Below, in pieces: positions 55,320 through 64,000 of a stretch of DNA of 64,000 nt (position 1 is its first letter; each line of letters opens with the position of its first letter). The notes beneath the pieces were generated by a model. It did no database searches and had not been told where the DNA came from. It saw only the letters and a list, made by a program, of their open reading frames with translations. Source of the DNA: Hyposmocoma kahamanoa (Eukaryota; Arthropoda; Insecta; Lepidoptera; Cosmopterigidae); assembly GCF_003589595.1 (NCBI RefSeq), contig NW_020653774.1, forward strand, positions 584,806 to 648,805. Direction: 5' to 3'. The position numbers were made by a program, and so were the translations under genes.

Positions 55320-55890
55320 GTGATAATCCTCAAGCCAAAACAGTTTGGGTTCCGTAAATCTCACTCTACTCTCCAGCAACCTTCCAAACGGTAGTAAATC
55401 GAAATAAATACTTAATTACCCAATACCATGTACCAGAAATGTCGAATAGCTGGGAACTGTATTAGATAACAAAGTGAACAGGTTCCTAAACGACGAGCAT
55501 GTGTTTGCAAAATGTCTCAAGCCTGCTAATGCGCGGAGGCATATACTCTACCATAAATCCAAATTATCTCACATAATAAATTGCGCATTTATTCTACCCT
55601 AATCTGGCTCTGTTTGACATATGCCGCTCCCATCTGGAGGCAGTCTAGCAGACACCAATTAAAATAAACTACAAGCGGCACAAAATAAATCCCTGAAAAT
55701 TTGTTATAATACATCGTTCTAAATTAAGCTAAAAGATTTGGATAGTAAAACAAAATTCTCTTCACCGAAGGAGTTTGTGCCGAAATTACGCCTTAAGTAT
55801 ATTTGCACAACAACTCCGTGCATACAAAATTCCTTGGATTGGCAAAATCAAGTTACGTGTAGTTACGCGAATACTTAACCACTGACTTAC
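55320..55890 (+). mobile_element. Heavily decayed Jockey-type LINE ORF2
   Basis: There is no long ORF, but frames piece together RT wording: KQFGFRKSHSTLQQ (the QFGFRxxxST motif) near 55345, a VxLDNKVNRFLNDEHVFAKC-like block near 55470, KPANARRHILYHKSKLSH, LTYAAPIWRQSSRHQ near 55615 and LQAAQNKSLKICYNT. The order matches Jockey-clade ORF2, with a frameshift or stop every 30-60 codons. Confidence 0.6.
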
Positions 55891-56069
55891 AGCTGATATA
55901 ATATTATTACCCATCACGGTTCCCTAGCCGACTGACGACATTTACATGGAATTGAACATGGGTTAAACATGTCTCCGGCTTAGCAGAGCATTAAGAGTTT
56001 TCAGTGTTCTAAAATTACTAGTGTAGGGTTCTTATTCGTACTTGATGACACCACCAAATTGAGTAAAAA

Positions 56070-56380
56070 CTTCCAGTTCAGTTTCAGGTTTTATTTCAAT
56101 AAAAAGTATTTTTTTTAATGTATAATAGACACACTCTTGGCCACAATCTCACCTGATGTTAAAAAATGCCTATTCACTCTTGCCTTGAATAGCCCCAAAT
56201 TGTACTTTTCGGGAAATACAGATGCCATTAGAGCATTCCATTCCTTTGCCGTACGCATCAGAAAGGAGGAAGCAAAGCTCTTAGTGCGAATAGGTGGAAT
56301 ATCAACGACATAAGAATGGAGTGCTCCGGACCTTCTAGTCGACCGAAGGAGGAACGGTGAGGGCGGAACCAAATTGAAAA
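56070..56380 (-). mobile_element. LINE ORF2 C-terminus, same family as 36215-37078
   Basis: The minus strand reads LRSTRRSGALHSYVVDIPPI, RTKSFASSFLMRTAKEWNAL and FPEKYNLGLFKARVNRHFL, matching VDIPKIRTKLYAFPF and RYNMDLFKSRVNRY at 36879-37073. An A-rich tail is encoded near 56100. Confidence 0.75.
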
Positions 56381-56952
56381 GTGTTACTATTAGTATTAAG
56401 TATACCGTATACTATACAAGGTGCCAAGTTAATTCTAACCGGCGGCGGCAGTACCAAACGTACAAATACAAAAAATATAAAAAGTAACTATCAGATAGGT
56501 CCAGGCAGTCGTTTTCACAAGGACTCAACTTCTAGAAATTTATCGACAGTTCTGATGTTTCTCACACATAAACAAAGTTCGGTTCAAGTAGTCACCATTC
56601 GATGGAAAATCTTAACACCGTGATGCAGAAATTAAGTAAAAGGGTCAATGTCATCTAGCGGATGTTGAGAGAACTATCTGTCACACAAAGTTGATTAGTA
56701 AAGTATCCTATAGTATAAAATACGTTTGTTTTACTAGCTCATTTTTTATTTATTATAATTTTTTTGTGATGTCAAGCGACGTGACGAACAAGTCGTGCGC
56801 CTGGTGGTACGCGACACGCTTGTCCATAACAGTTGCAGTGCCGCTTAGAGCTTTGAATCGCAAAGATCTGAGGGGCTCTTCTACTGAGCCCGACACCCTG
56901 AGATATAAGTTTCAAAACATGTCCGTTTATAGAACAAGTTAGTAATTAAATG

Positions 56953-57111
56953 ATTATTACTAGTATCATGTTTCTTACCACGGTATGACTTCTTTTTATT
57001 TTCCCGATATTTCGGAACCATGACCGTGTGACCCGTGATCGTGGAGCGTGCAACCGTTCCGAAAATAAAAAGAAGTCATACCGTGGTAAGAAACCTGATA
57101 CTAGTAATAAT
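56953..57111. mobile_element. Foldback MITE, 51-bp arms
   Basis: 56953-57003 and 57061-57111 are inverted with one mismatch in 51. They begin ATTATTACTAGTATCATGTT, and the interior has CCCGATATTTCGGAACCATG and CCCGTGATCGTGG. This is a typical lepidopteran foldback family, with no coding capacity. Confidence 0.85.
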
Positions 57112-57299
57112 AATTTAGTGAATAACCGCGAAAGTCTTAAAATCTATATAAGTTAGTAATTATACATATGTGGGAGATTATTTGAGGGTAGATGCTCGAT
57201 TTAGTTGGTCGATACATATAGATGTTCTTTGTACTAGATTGTGACAGATGTTAGGCAGAGTCGACATGCTTGATTATTGTACTCCTCGTGAGATCCTAT

Positions 57300-57777
57300 A
57301 TACTCTCCACCCTGCCCTTCTGTAATAAATCACTGTGGGGCACGTATGGCGCTACCTAAAATTAAGTCACTCCAAATACGGTTCTTAAAGCTGTTAGCTG
57401 ATAAGTTGGTGCGCAGAGAGTGTAAAGAAACGCAAAATTATGATATGCCATTTTAAATATGTAACATAATTCTTGTTAAGTAATATTACAAGAATATTCA
57501 AGTCCTGAATATAAAGTACCAAATAATTGTAATTATCCAGCACGACAAGAAACGATGGGCAGCTACAAAACTTTTAAAACAAATAAGGTATGTGGTAAAA
57601 GAGCTAAGAACTGTTTAATTCCAACATTGTTTAACTGTCTTCCGTCACACTTAGAAAATAAGGTAGTGAAAAGTGTGTTAAAAATTAAATGAAAAATAAT
57701 TTTGTTAGATACAATTTAGGTAAATATTGAAAAACTGTAATGTTGGTAACTGAATGTAATGATTATGTGTAAAAAAA
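57300..57777 (+). mobile_element. LINE 3' end inserted into a GCAGTAG-family repeat
   Basis: Frames read PKIKSLQIRFLKLLADKL near 57355 and CLIPTLFNCLPSHLENKVVK near 57620, like the C-terminal region of CR1-type ORF2. It ends with AAAAAAAGTT at 57771, exactly where the interrupted repeat resumes, as expected for a poly(A) insertion junction. Confidence 0.55.
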
Positions 57778-57949
57778 GTTCCATGTGAGTGTAATTTTAG
57801 CAGCACTCCTACTCTTCAAAACTGGAACGCAGTAATGCTCACGTTACTGCTTGGCGCCAGAAATAAGTAAGGTGGCAGTACTTATACAAACTTAACAAGG
57901 AATGAATGAATTATAAACCCTTTTTTTTAATATATATCTGGAATAATAT

Positions 57950-58590
57950 TTTTATATATATTTATTTGATCAAAGTCAAAGTCAAAGAATATTTATTACA
58001 TAGGTAAAATAAATTTACACTTCAAAACGTCACATTTAAGCTACTGCTCGTTCACTACGCTGACCTCCCTGAGAAGAAAGAGCAAGAAACTCAAGGGATT
58101 GCTCTTTTCAAATAAACTTAAATGCTATGGAATACACTTTCCATACATCTTTATATAACACGTAATCTTCAATTTTGTAATATGATTTTTCGATCAAAAT
58201 ATTTTTAATGTAGTTTTTAAACTTAGGAAACGATAAACTTAATATATGCTCCGGAATCTTATTGTAAAAACGTATACAGTTCCCCATAAAAGAGTTGTTT
58301 ACCTCGGTTAAACGAAAACGTGGTACCATGAGTTTGGACTTAGCTCTAAGGTTAATATTATGGATATCTTCTTTCTTATTGAAATTATGTATATTTTTAC
58401 GAGCATATAAAATATCTGAGTAAATGTACTGTGATGTCACAGTCATGATACCAGTCTCCTTAAACTTTTCTTTGAGAGAAACCCGAGAGCCTAGACGGTA
58501 CACAGAACGAATCGCTCGTTTTTGCAATACAAATATGGTTTGAATATCTGCCGCTTTACCCCATATTAGAATCCTGAAATCCACATGAGA
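57950..58590 (-). mobile_element. CR1/Zenon-like LINE: intact ORF2 C-terminus plus 3' UTR
   Basis: The minus ORF 58584-58108 (158 codons) reads IFVLQKRAIRSVYRLGSRVS, LKEKFKETGIMTVTSQYIYS, RFRLTEVNNSFMGNCIRFYN, KIPEHILSLSFPKFKNYIKN and ILIEKSYYKIEDYV. This is the full C-terminal module whose degraded versions occur at 2950, 3198, 5122 and 17513. The 3' UTR ends in a CAAAGTCAAAGTC tail (complement) at 57963-57980. Confidence 0.8.
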
Positions 58591-59811
58591 ATATATTTAA
58601 CATATATTTAAAAAAATATTATTCCAGATCCTTAACTAATAAGTCACATTATAAAACGGTTCTGGTTCTTTTGAAAGTAATAGATATTGAAAAGGACGAC
58701 TATGTATTCAGAACTGTACTGTACTGTATAAGTACTTTAAAAGTAACAGAACCGCCGACGCGTCGTCTATGTAAGGTAATGACTATCTTATAAGGAATGT
58801 CTAGCTTAATTAATTTTACATTTATGCAACATACATGGTGCTAACAAATTAAGACCGGATATTTTAGACAGCTAATTACTTACCTCATTAAAATTACTTT
58901 TAAGTAGTGTATTAAGTGGGTGTTCGCTTATCGAGAAATTTAATGAAACAAGTTAATTACTTCTTATTTCCCTGTCAATAACAATTCTAATTATTAATAA
59001 TTTTTTTTTCTTTTTATATATAACCTTTTATTTATACATGGCCACTTTAATATTAAAATGAGTAATTATTATTGTGAGAAAAAACAAAACTTATAAATTC
59101 GCATAAAAAGTGTTTTTGAACGCCATAACTTGGCCATGGGCCTTGTCAAGACTTTTAATTTTATTTTATCTATTCAAAATCCTTCTTGGAAACTGATACC
59201 TTTTAAATTGTTAATCTCTTAATTTGTTAGCACCTTATATAAACATAATGCAAACAATCTCTTTAGCACGTTGCACAGCATGTCGAGTGATATACAGGGC
59301 TTAATTAGGAAGCACTCTTCGCGAACGCGTAATGCCCCGCTTAATTCTCGGCTAACATCTGAGGCAGGGGCTCCTTTGGAGAATACTAAATGTAAGTACG
59401 TTAAAGTTCATTAACTATCTAGGTTACAAGCGTTTTATGTTAAATTAAGTGAATTAATAAATCCGCTCTTCTTACGTAATTTACTGTAAGCTACAAGAAT
59501 AGGTGCATTTTTTCGTAAATCACTTTATTTTTGCAGTAAAAATACTGCTATAGCGCTTCGGGAAAGTTTACGGAGGCGCGCGTGGACGGCTTTAGCGCTA
59601 TTTTGCGGAAGCGGGTACCGTAATGGCCTTCCTCGAACGGTGGCCACGTATCAATGTGTAGATGGTTTATATTAACATAGTTCGTGATTTTTTTACTAAC
59701 ATTGTACGGATATTTTGTCCGAAATAAAGATTTAAATTTGAAAAAAATTATAAAACATGAAAAATAATGCGTATACATATGTGTCATATGCCATTGCATT
59801 AATCGATTCTA
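58591..59811. other. No supported gene
   Basis: AT-rich with a GC-richer spot at 59560-59650. The minus ORF 59548-59799 has no recognisable domain. Confidence 0.35.
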
Positions 59812-60494
59812 CAGATGCACCGAGTACTCGTTTGCTACTTGGTACTCGGTGTACTCGGCCGAATAACTCGGTTCACGAGAAGAGTACTCGGTTAAAATAA
59901 AGCATTACAGCTATAGACATAATAAAGTAAAACCAATAATATATTTAAAATATTCAAAAGAGATTTATTACTACAAATTCTAGGCAATTTGTAGCAATTT
60001 AGTAATTTAAAAAGAAAGTATACATTAATAATATTTCAAATTTAACAAAGGCAAAGGTAATGGTTTGTTCCTTTTTAAATTACCTCCGTGGCCGAACGGT
60101 TACCATGCCGGACTGCCACGCAGAGGTCCCAGGTTCGATTCCCGGGCCGAGAGAAATAGTTGTATGGTCTACATTTATTTCTCTCGTGAGTTTGGGTGTA
60201 ATTTGTGGTTGTCTATGTGTGTGTCCATGACACCCGCGACACAGGGTTTCCCTAGTGCGGGGCTATGTTGAGTGTGTGCGTTATTATTATTATTATTTTT
60301 GTTTCATAGACATTACCCGCTTCGGAAAATAACCGCCCGCTATACACAGTGCTTGCAGGTGCACATAAAAATACTCGTGCTAACTGTGCCAGTTTTGGAT
60401 ATCTTGTTTTATGCCCTGCCCACCATTGGGAAGGACTCTGCTCTCGCGACGTAATTTGTAATCTTTTATGACATTTATGTTTTAAGTATGACAT
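59812..60494 (-). pseudogene. hAT transposon 3' end: transposase dimerisation domain, interrupted by a SINE
   Basis: The minus strand reads QSPSQWWAGHKTRYPKLAQL, ARVFLCAPASTVYSGRLFSE and AGNVYETK (60460-60305), the C-terminal hAT dimerisation motif. A SINE then intervenes (60082-60300), and the frame resumes as KRNKPLPLPLLNLKYY and stops, fitting the usual KRN continuation. The terminus CAGATGCACCGAGTACTCG lies at 59812. Subterminal TACTCGG words recur at 59824-59892, the kind of repeats hAT transposases bind. The N-terminal and catalytic parts are absent. Confidence 0.8.
60082..60300 (+). mobile_element. tRNA-derived SINE (family A), full length, best-preserved copy
   Basis: The A box TGGCCGAACGG is at 60089-60099 and the B box GGTTCGATTCC at 60132-60142. 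The body carries CATTTATTTCTCTCGTGAGT, GTAATTTGTGGTTGTCTATG and GGTTTCCCTAGTGCGGGGCT, and a (ATT)n tail ends it. It is a pol III-promoted, non-coding retroposon needing LINE enzymes to move. It sits inside the hAT transposase ORF. Confidence 0.9.
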
Positions 60495-60500
60495 TTAAAG

Positions 60501-60861
60501 TTCTTATTATTAATTTAATTTATTTGGAAATTTTGACATGCAATATTTATTATTTTTGGATATTTTTGGATTTATTAATTCGAGTTTTGGTTTGATTGTG
60601 ATTTAAAAATTTTGAGTACTAACATAATTTTAATTCATAGCGATGTTACTAACGAAGCTGGACTTTTGTTGTCTGAAATAAAATGATTATTATTATTATT
60701 ATAAACGCCTGGAAAATGTCAATCGTTATGCACATTTTGGTCTTTTCTATACCTTTAAATGTTCCCCTTTAAATTTACGAATTTGGGATTACGATTCTTT
60801 ACGTGTGACGGACTAATATCACGCTCCACATCTTTCTACGTTAGTTATGATTATAGTGACC
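60501..60861. other. Possible LINE 3' UTR, otherwise unassigned
   Basis: It ends GTCTGAAATAAAATGATTAT and (ATT)n near 60703, typical of a retroelement tail on the + strand. There is no ORF. Confidence 0.35.
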
Positions 60862-61380
60862 CTCCCTACTTACCCTTAGGGCATATGAGAAGGGCACTAT
60901 GACCTGTGCGCGCACAGGAATCTTACAAGTTTAGGTTCTGACCCCAGAACAGCCAGTGTACAGAGTTGTCACAGACCTCTGTCATTTGACTTCATCCGGT
61001 CCTTCGAGAGGCTAGTGCCTCGGGTGAGCCGCCCCGGGTGCACGTGCCTACAGTACCTTATTTTCCAGATAGGTACCGGAGCTGTAGGCACGCTCACTTT
61101 CCGCTGCACATTGCACAACTAGCGGTTGCCACCGCTGAGCCGTCGACTCTGAGTCCACTACCAAATCTCCCCATTGGTGTCGGAGCTGTAAGGTACGCTC
61201 ACTTCCCGATGCCGAAAAACGAAGTCCGTGTCCGCCAGAAACACAAAGGCGTATCACTGGCGAAGGGCTTGTCCCGGACGCCCGCTGTACCCTGGTCTTG
61301 CCGTCGAGCCCGTAGTCTTTCCGGAAAACCCTCTCTCGGGTCGGTAGATAGGGACTGATATCAGTCATGATCTTCATGGT
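60862..61380 (+). repeat. GC-rich dispersed repeat, copy 2
   Basis: 60862-61230 matches 54335-54601 in inverse orientation. It has an internal duplication: GGAGCTGTAGGCACGCTCAC (61078) and GGAGCTGTAAGGTACGCTCA (61182). Large ORFs on both strands (61038-61395) reflect GC content, not a recognisable protein. Confidence 0.6.
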
Positions 61381-61382
61381 CC

Positions 61383-61490
61383 ACCCTTTATACATCGTAC
61401 TGCTGGGCAGGAGTTTTCTCTAAAAATAAGGATTTCGATTGTAGCCCGCCGAAGTGGTCCAAAGCAGGTTGGGGCTTCACATGTTCCAAG
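61383..61490 (-). mobile_element. CAGCAGTGGGAC-family SINE fragment
   Basis: CGTACTGCTGGGCAGGAG, AGTGGTCCAAAGCAGG and TTGGGGCTTCACATG mirror the CCCACTGCTGGACACGGG and GTTGGGAACTTCACAC of the copy at 53551. Confidence 0.55.
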
Positions 61491-61579
61491 AGCTTTTAAT
61501 ATTCAAGCTGTAATTATTCTTTTTTCAAAAAACAAAGATCTGCAAGAAGCACATAGAAAAATGTGAAGGCCTTCTGGTT

Positions 61580-61653
61580 TGTTCCGTGGCTTAATTGGCA
61601 GAGTATCTGGCACAGATTGCCTGAGGGTGCTGGTTCGAATCCGGCTGGATCCA
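61580..61653 (+). tRNA. tRNA-like sequence, probably a pseudogene or SINE head
   Basis: A- and B-box consensus (TGGCTTAATTGG at 61587; GGTTCGAATCC at 61632) and a good T arm (GCTGG/CCGGC) and D arm (GCTT/GAGT) are present. The acceptor stem has two mismatches and the anticodon stem one. The 7-nt loop would read AGA (Ser), but tRNA-Ser should have a long variable arm, absent here. A similar head is at 63771. Confidence 0.4.
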
Positions 61654-61995
61654 ATCAATTTTTCTAAGTGTTCGACCTTTGCTATTAGTAATTATAACTA
61701 AAAAAACTAGACTAGTTTAGTTATTTTACAAAACAAAATGAATATTGTGGTAGGAAAACATCGTGATATTCAATAAACGAAGAGAGTTAAGGAGCATTAC
61801 TTATCTACTGTTCCATTCAGTTTATAGGTATTACATTTTGAAATATCTATTGATCTACTTTATAATAGTTTAATGTTAAATATCGTATTACGTAATTATG
61901 GATTTTGTGCACGTAAGCCCGTTATTACAATTATTTTGTCCTGTATTTAGGTCTGCCGGAAGAAATTTGTTATAAAGGAATGTGTTTTCCTTGTA

Positions 61996-63283
61996 CGTGG
62001 GGCGCACTATAACTTTCCGGAATGAATAAGAAAAAAATACTATAAATGGTCAGAAATGAATTTATTGTTTTTCAAAATATTCTCCGTCAGCGTTAATGCA
62101 CTTTTTCATACTAATGAACCAATTTTGAAAACATTTATGCCACTCCTCCGTTATAATCTCCGAAACATATTTTTCATACTCTTCGACAGCCTCTTCAGGT
62201 GATGAAAATCGTTGACCGCGTAACTTAATTTTTGGAAATAAATAAAAGTCACAAGGTGCCAAGTCGGGACTGTACTCGGGATGGCTCATAAGGTCAACGT
62301 TGTTCACCTGCAAAAATTCATTTGTCTGTCTGGCCGTGTGAGAACTGGCATTATCGTGGTGCAATATGATACGGCGTTTACGGTTATTTTACGGAGTTTG
62401 TCAATAACTTCCGGCAAACAAATGGTCATGTACCAATCACTATTCACGGTACAACGATTCTCCAAAGCAACAATAGCCACGTGTCCAGTTTTATTAAAAA
62501 AAAAAAAAGCAATCATCCGCTTAGAGGCACTTTGCACGCCCGCCACTTTGGTTGGTTTCGGCTCGCCTCGAAAGACCTGTACGCTCGATTGCTGCTTTGC
62601 TTTGGGGTCGTAACTATAAATCCATGTTTCGTCACCTGTTACTATGTCCCACACCAAATTTGACGCCCCTTCGTTGAATCTGGTAAGCATGGCATTGCAC
62701 TATGTGATGCGATCCGTTTTTTGAGCCTCAGTCAAATGGTGTGGGATCCACCGAGAGCACAGCTTTTTCACACCCAAATGTTTGTGTAGTATTGATTGTA
62801 TTTAACTCATGCCTATGCCTAAAGATGTCCAATTCTCATGGTATGTCACATGCCTGTCTGTTTTGATCATACGACGCACAGCATCGAAGTTTTTGTTGTT
62901 CACAGCAGTGGACGGGCGACCATCACGAAATTCGCCACTGATATTCACACGACCGCGTTTGATTTCTGCAAATCAGCTATAAATAGTCGTCTTGCCTGGT
63001 GCTTCATCGCCAATAGCAGTGTGAAGCTGAGCCAAACTCCGCTGAGCTGTTAAATTACGCTGAAAGCCGTAGAAAATCATACTACGAAAATTTTGATGAC
63101 GTAAATCCACGGTGATGTAGACAACCAATTTTTAAAATGACGCCACAATGTAAAAACAAGCGACAGTCAGACGAAACAAACTGTATTCTACAGCCAAGCA
63201 GTTCCATTTTCAAATGTTGTAATTACTTTTTAAATATTGTTTATGTAAGTGGCCATTTCCGGAAACTTATAGTGCGCACCATG
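61996..63283 (-). pseudogene. Dead mariner transposon (cecropia-like), 1288 bp, inverted relative to the 39-kb copy
   Basis: Terminal repeats GGGGCGCACTATAACTTTCC and, inverted, GGAAACTTATAGTGCGCACC are flanked by TA at 61994-61995 and 63284-63285. The start codon is GTG rather than ATG near 63113. The minus frames encode IVTGDETWIYSYDPKAKQQS (first Asp) and, after a frameshift near 62385, HHDNASSHTARQTNEFLQVN (second Asp). LAPCDFYLFPKIKLRGQRFS carries the third Asp exactly 34 residues after the second (D,D34D). The 100-codon C-terminus (62364-62062) is intact to KQ-stop. All catalytic residues survive but in different frames, with an internal stop near 62975. Confidence 0.92.
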
Positions 63284-63365
63284 TATTAAATGTACACTGT
63301 GCTTTTAAATGTGCAATAAATATTATTTAAAAAATGTACATAATTAATTTAGAAATTAAAGTACA

Positions 63366-63437
63366 TGGCGCCATAGGGATTCGAACCGCCGACCTTTAAA
63401 ATGAGAAGCAACTGCTCTCTCACTAGATTACCACAAC
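63366..63437 (-). tRNA. tRNA-like sequence (Met/CAT-like), pseudogene
   Basis: On the minus strand CTTCTCATTTTAAAGGTC followed by GGTTCGAATCCC resembles elongator tRNA-Met around the CAT anticodon and B box. Acceptor and T stems contain several mismatches (T stem GGCGG/CCCTA), so a functional fold is unlikely. Confidence 0.35.
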
Positions 63438-63450
63438 TATTATGAATAAT

Positions 63451-63626
63451 AGTACCACTAGAGCTCCTTGTGAAAGAGTTCGTCCAGGCTTCCCTGGACA
63501 GTCACCATGCTTATTTATTTTTATAAAAAATAGTGACAGACATAACATTAATACGAGGAATAAAAATAAACCAGATGTTCTTATCTTCACAAAGTCACTT
63601 TGTCACAAGGAGCTCTACTGCTACTT
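63451..63626. mobile_element. Two inverted GCAGTAG-family 5' ends bracketing a LINE scrap
   Basis: 63461-63497 has GAGCTCCTTGTGAAAGAGTT and CGTCCAGG (+). 63602-63626 has TCACAAGGAGCTCTACTGCT (-). Between them the + frame reads NSDRHNINTRNKNKPDV (63526-63580), a CR1-type ORF2 C-terminal motif. Confidence 0.6.
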
Positions 63627-63770
63627 GCTTGTCCCTCTACTTGACATCGTTAAAATATCTAATCTATCAGTTTTAGCACGCAGAACTTGTACTTATGAGT
63701 TAAATTTTTCTACCTTTCAATTCACATTTCATAGAAACAAATAAACAATAAAACAAATTGCAACAATTCG

Positions 63771-63840
63771 TTACGTGGCTTAGTTGGTATATAGTCTGCC
63801 ACGGTTTGCTAGAAGACTTCTTGAAACACTGAAATTGCAA
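63771..63840 (+). other. tRNA-like A-box head related to 61580
   Basis: ACGTGGCTTAGTTGGTATAT and GTCTGCCACGGTTTGC align with the first 45 nt of the tRNA-like sequence at 61580. The B-box half is missing. Confidence 0.35.
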
Positions 63841-63879
63841 TAAGTTGTTTCATTTATAAACAGAGATCTCTTCCTGGCA

Positions 63880-64000
63880 ACCATCTCAAATTCAAAATTT
63901 AAATTTATAAATACTGTTATTTCATAGGTAAGCATAAGGTAAATTCCCCTGAAAAGACTGCACAAGATGTTATAGGGGGTTTCTCTTTGTAAATAGATAT
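63880..64000 (-). mobile_element. CR1/Zenon-like LINE 3' end, running off the window
   Basis: CTCAAATTCAAAATTTAAAT, TTATTTCATAGGTAAGCATA and CCCCTGAAAAGACTGCACAAGA correspond to the tail at 17513-17640. The element continues beyond 64000. Confidence 0.65.

Larger units (their letters stand above)
56758..57905 (-). mobile_element. GCAGTAG-family repeat split by an 864-bp insertion
   Basis: The 3' part is 56758-56911 (GTCAAGCGACGTGACGAACA to CCCTGAGATATAAGTTT). The 5' part resumes at 57776 (AAGTTCCATGTGAGTGTAAT to CTTAACAAGGAA). In the intact copy at 54915 these are contiguous (AAGTTGACAAGTCCCATGTG). The interrupting DNA holds a foldback element and a LINE end, listed separately. Confidence 0.75.

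Noticed and set aside
61038..61395. Overlapping 106- and 115-codon ORFs on opposite strands
   Set aside because: Both come from the GC-rich dispersed repeat whose other copy has no such ORF. Low stop density due to GC content explains them.

Overview
The window is nuclear DNA of a moth or butterfly (Lepidoptera). It is AT-rich and intron-containing, and most of it is interspersed repeats. These include tRNA-derived SINEs, non-LTR retrotransposon tails (CR1/Zenon- and Jockey-type), mariner and hAT DNA transposons, MITEs and one Ty3/gypsy remnant. Bacterial-style operons, ribosome binding sites and CRISPR arrays are absent. The lepidopteran assignment rests on several repeat types familiar from that order and on the N-terminus of the one recognisable enzyme gene; the species cannot be named from sequence alone.

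Only two host protein genes are well supported, both on the + strand between 19.9 and 24.3 kb. The first is a three-exon GMC oxidoreductase (glucose dehydrogenase-like FAD enzyme, 625 aa, coding span 19942-22161). It has intact FAD and catalytic motifs and, unexpectedly, a C-terminal KDEL tetrapeptide that predicts retention in the endoplasmic reticulum. The second is an intronless 435-aa cysteine-rich single-pass membrane protein (22893-24200) of unknown function. It has a signal peptide, four N-glycosylation sequons, one membrane span and a cytoplasmic tail ending in an acidic dileucine sorting signal. A 430-bp MITE lies 38 bp after the first gene's stop codon and appears to hold its first canonical poly(A) signal. 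A short inverted and direct repeat and a small upstream ORF precede the second gene. Nothing shows that the two genes work together.

The rest is layered repeats. 0-19 kb: MITEs, SINEs, CR1/Jockey tails, a collapsed gypsy element (6.9-7.9 kb), a foldback element (9.5 kb) and a perfect 29-bp palindrome (10.2 kb). 25-33 kb: two dispersed repeat blocks, a SINE carrying an 18-bp hAT-MITE scar, a hAT-type MITE and a long Jockey reverse transcriptase copy broken by two stops. 34-45 kb: further LINE fragments, a dead mariner (39.1-40.4 kb), SINE/flank composites and second copies of both dispersed repeat blocks. 45-54 kb: sparse, with a second intact hAT MITE flanked by an 8-bp target duplication, an 11-bp minisatellite and tRNA-like sequences. 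54-64 kb: nested repeats, a hAT transposase C-terminus interrupted by a SINE, and a second, inverted dead mariner (62.0-63.3 kb).

All recognisable transposon coding regions are truncated, frameshifted or interrupted. The clearest unusual signals are the KDEL-tailed GMC enzyme, the orphan membrane protein, the hAT-MITE scar inside a SINE, and the co-occurrence of two unrelated repeat blocks at two places 17 kb apart. All calls were made by eye; no similarity search was run.
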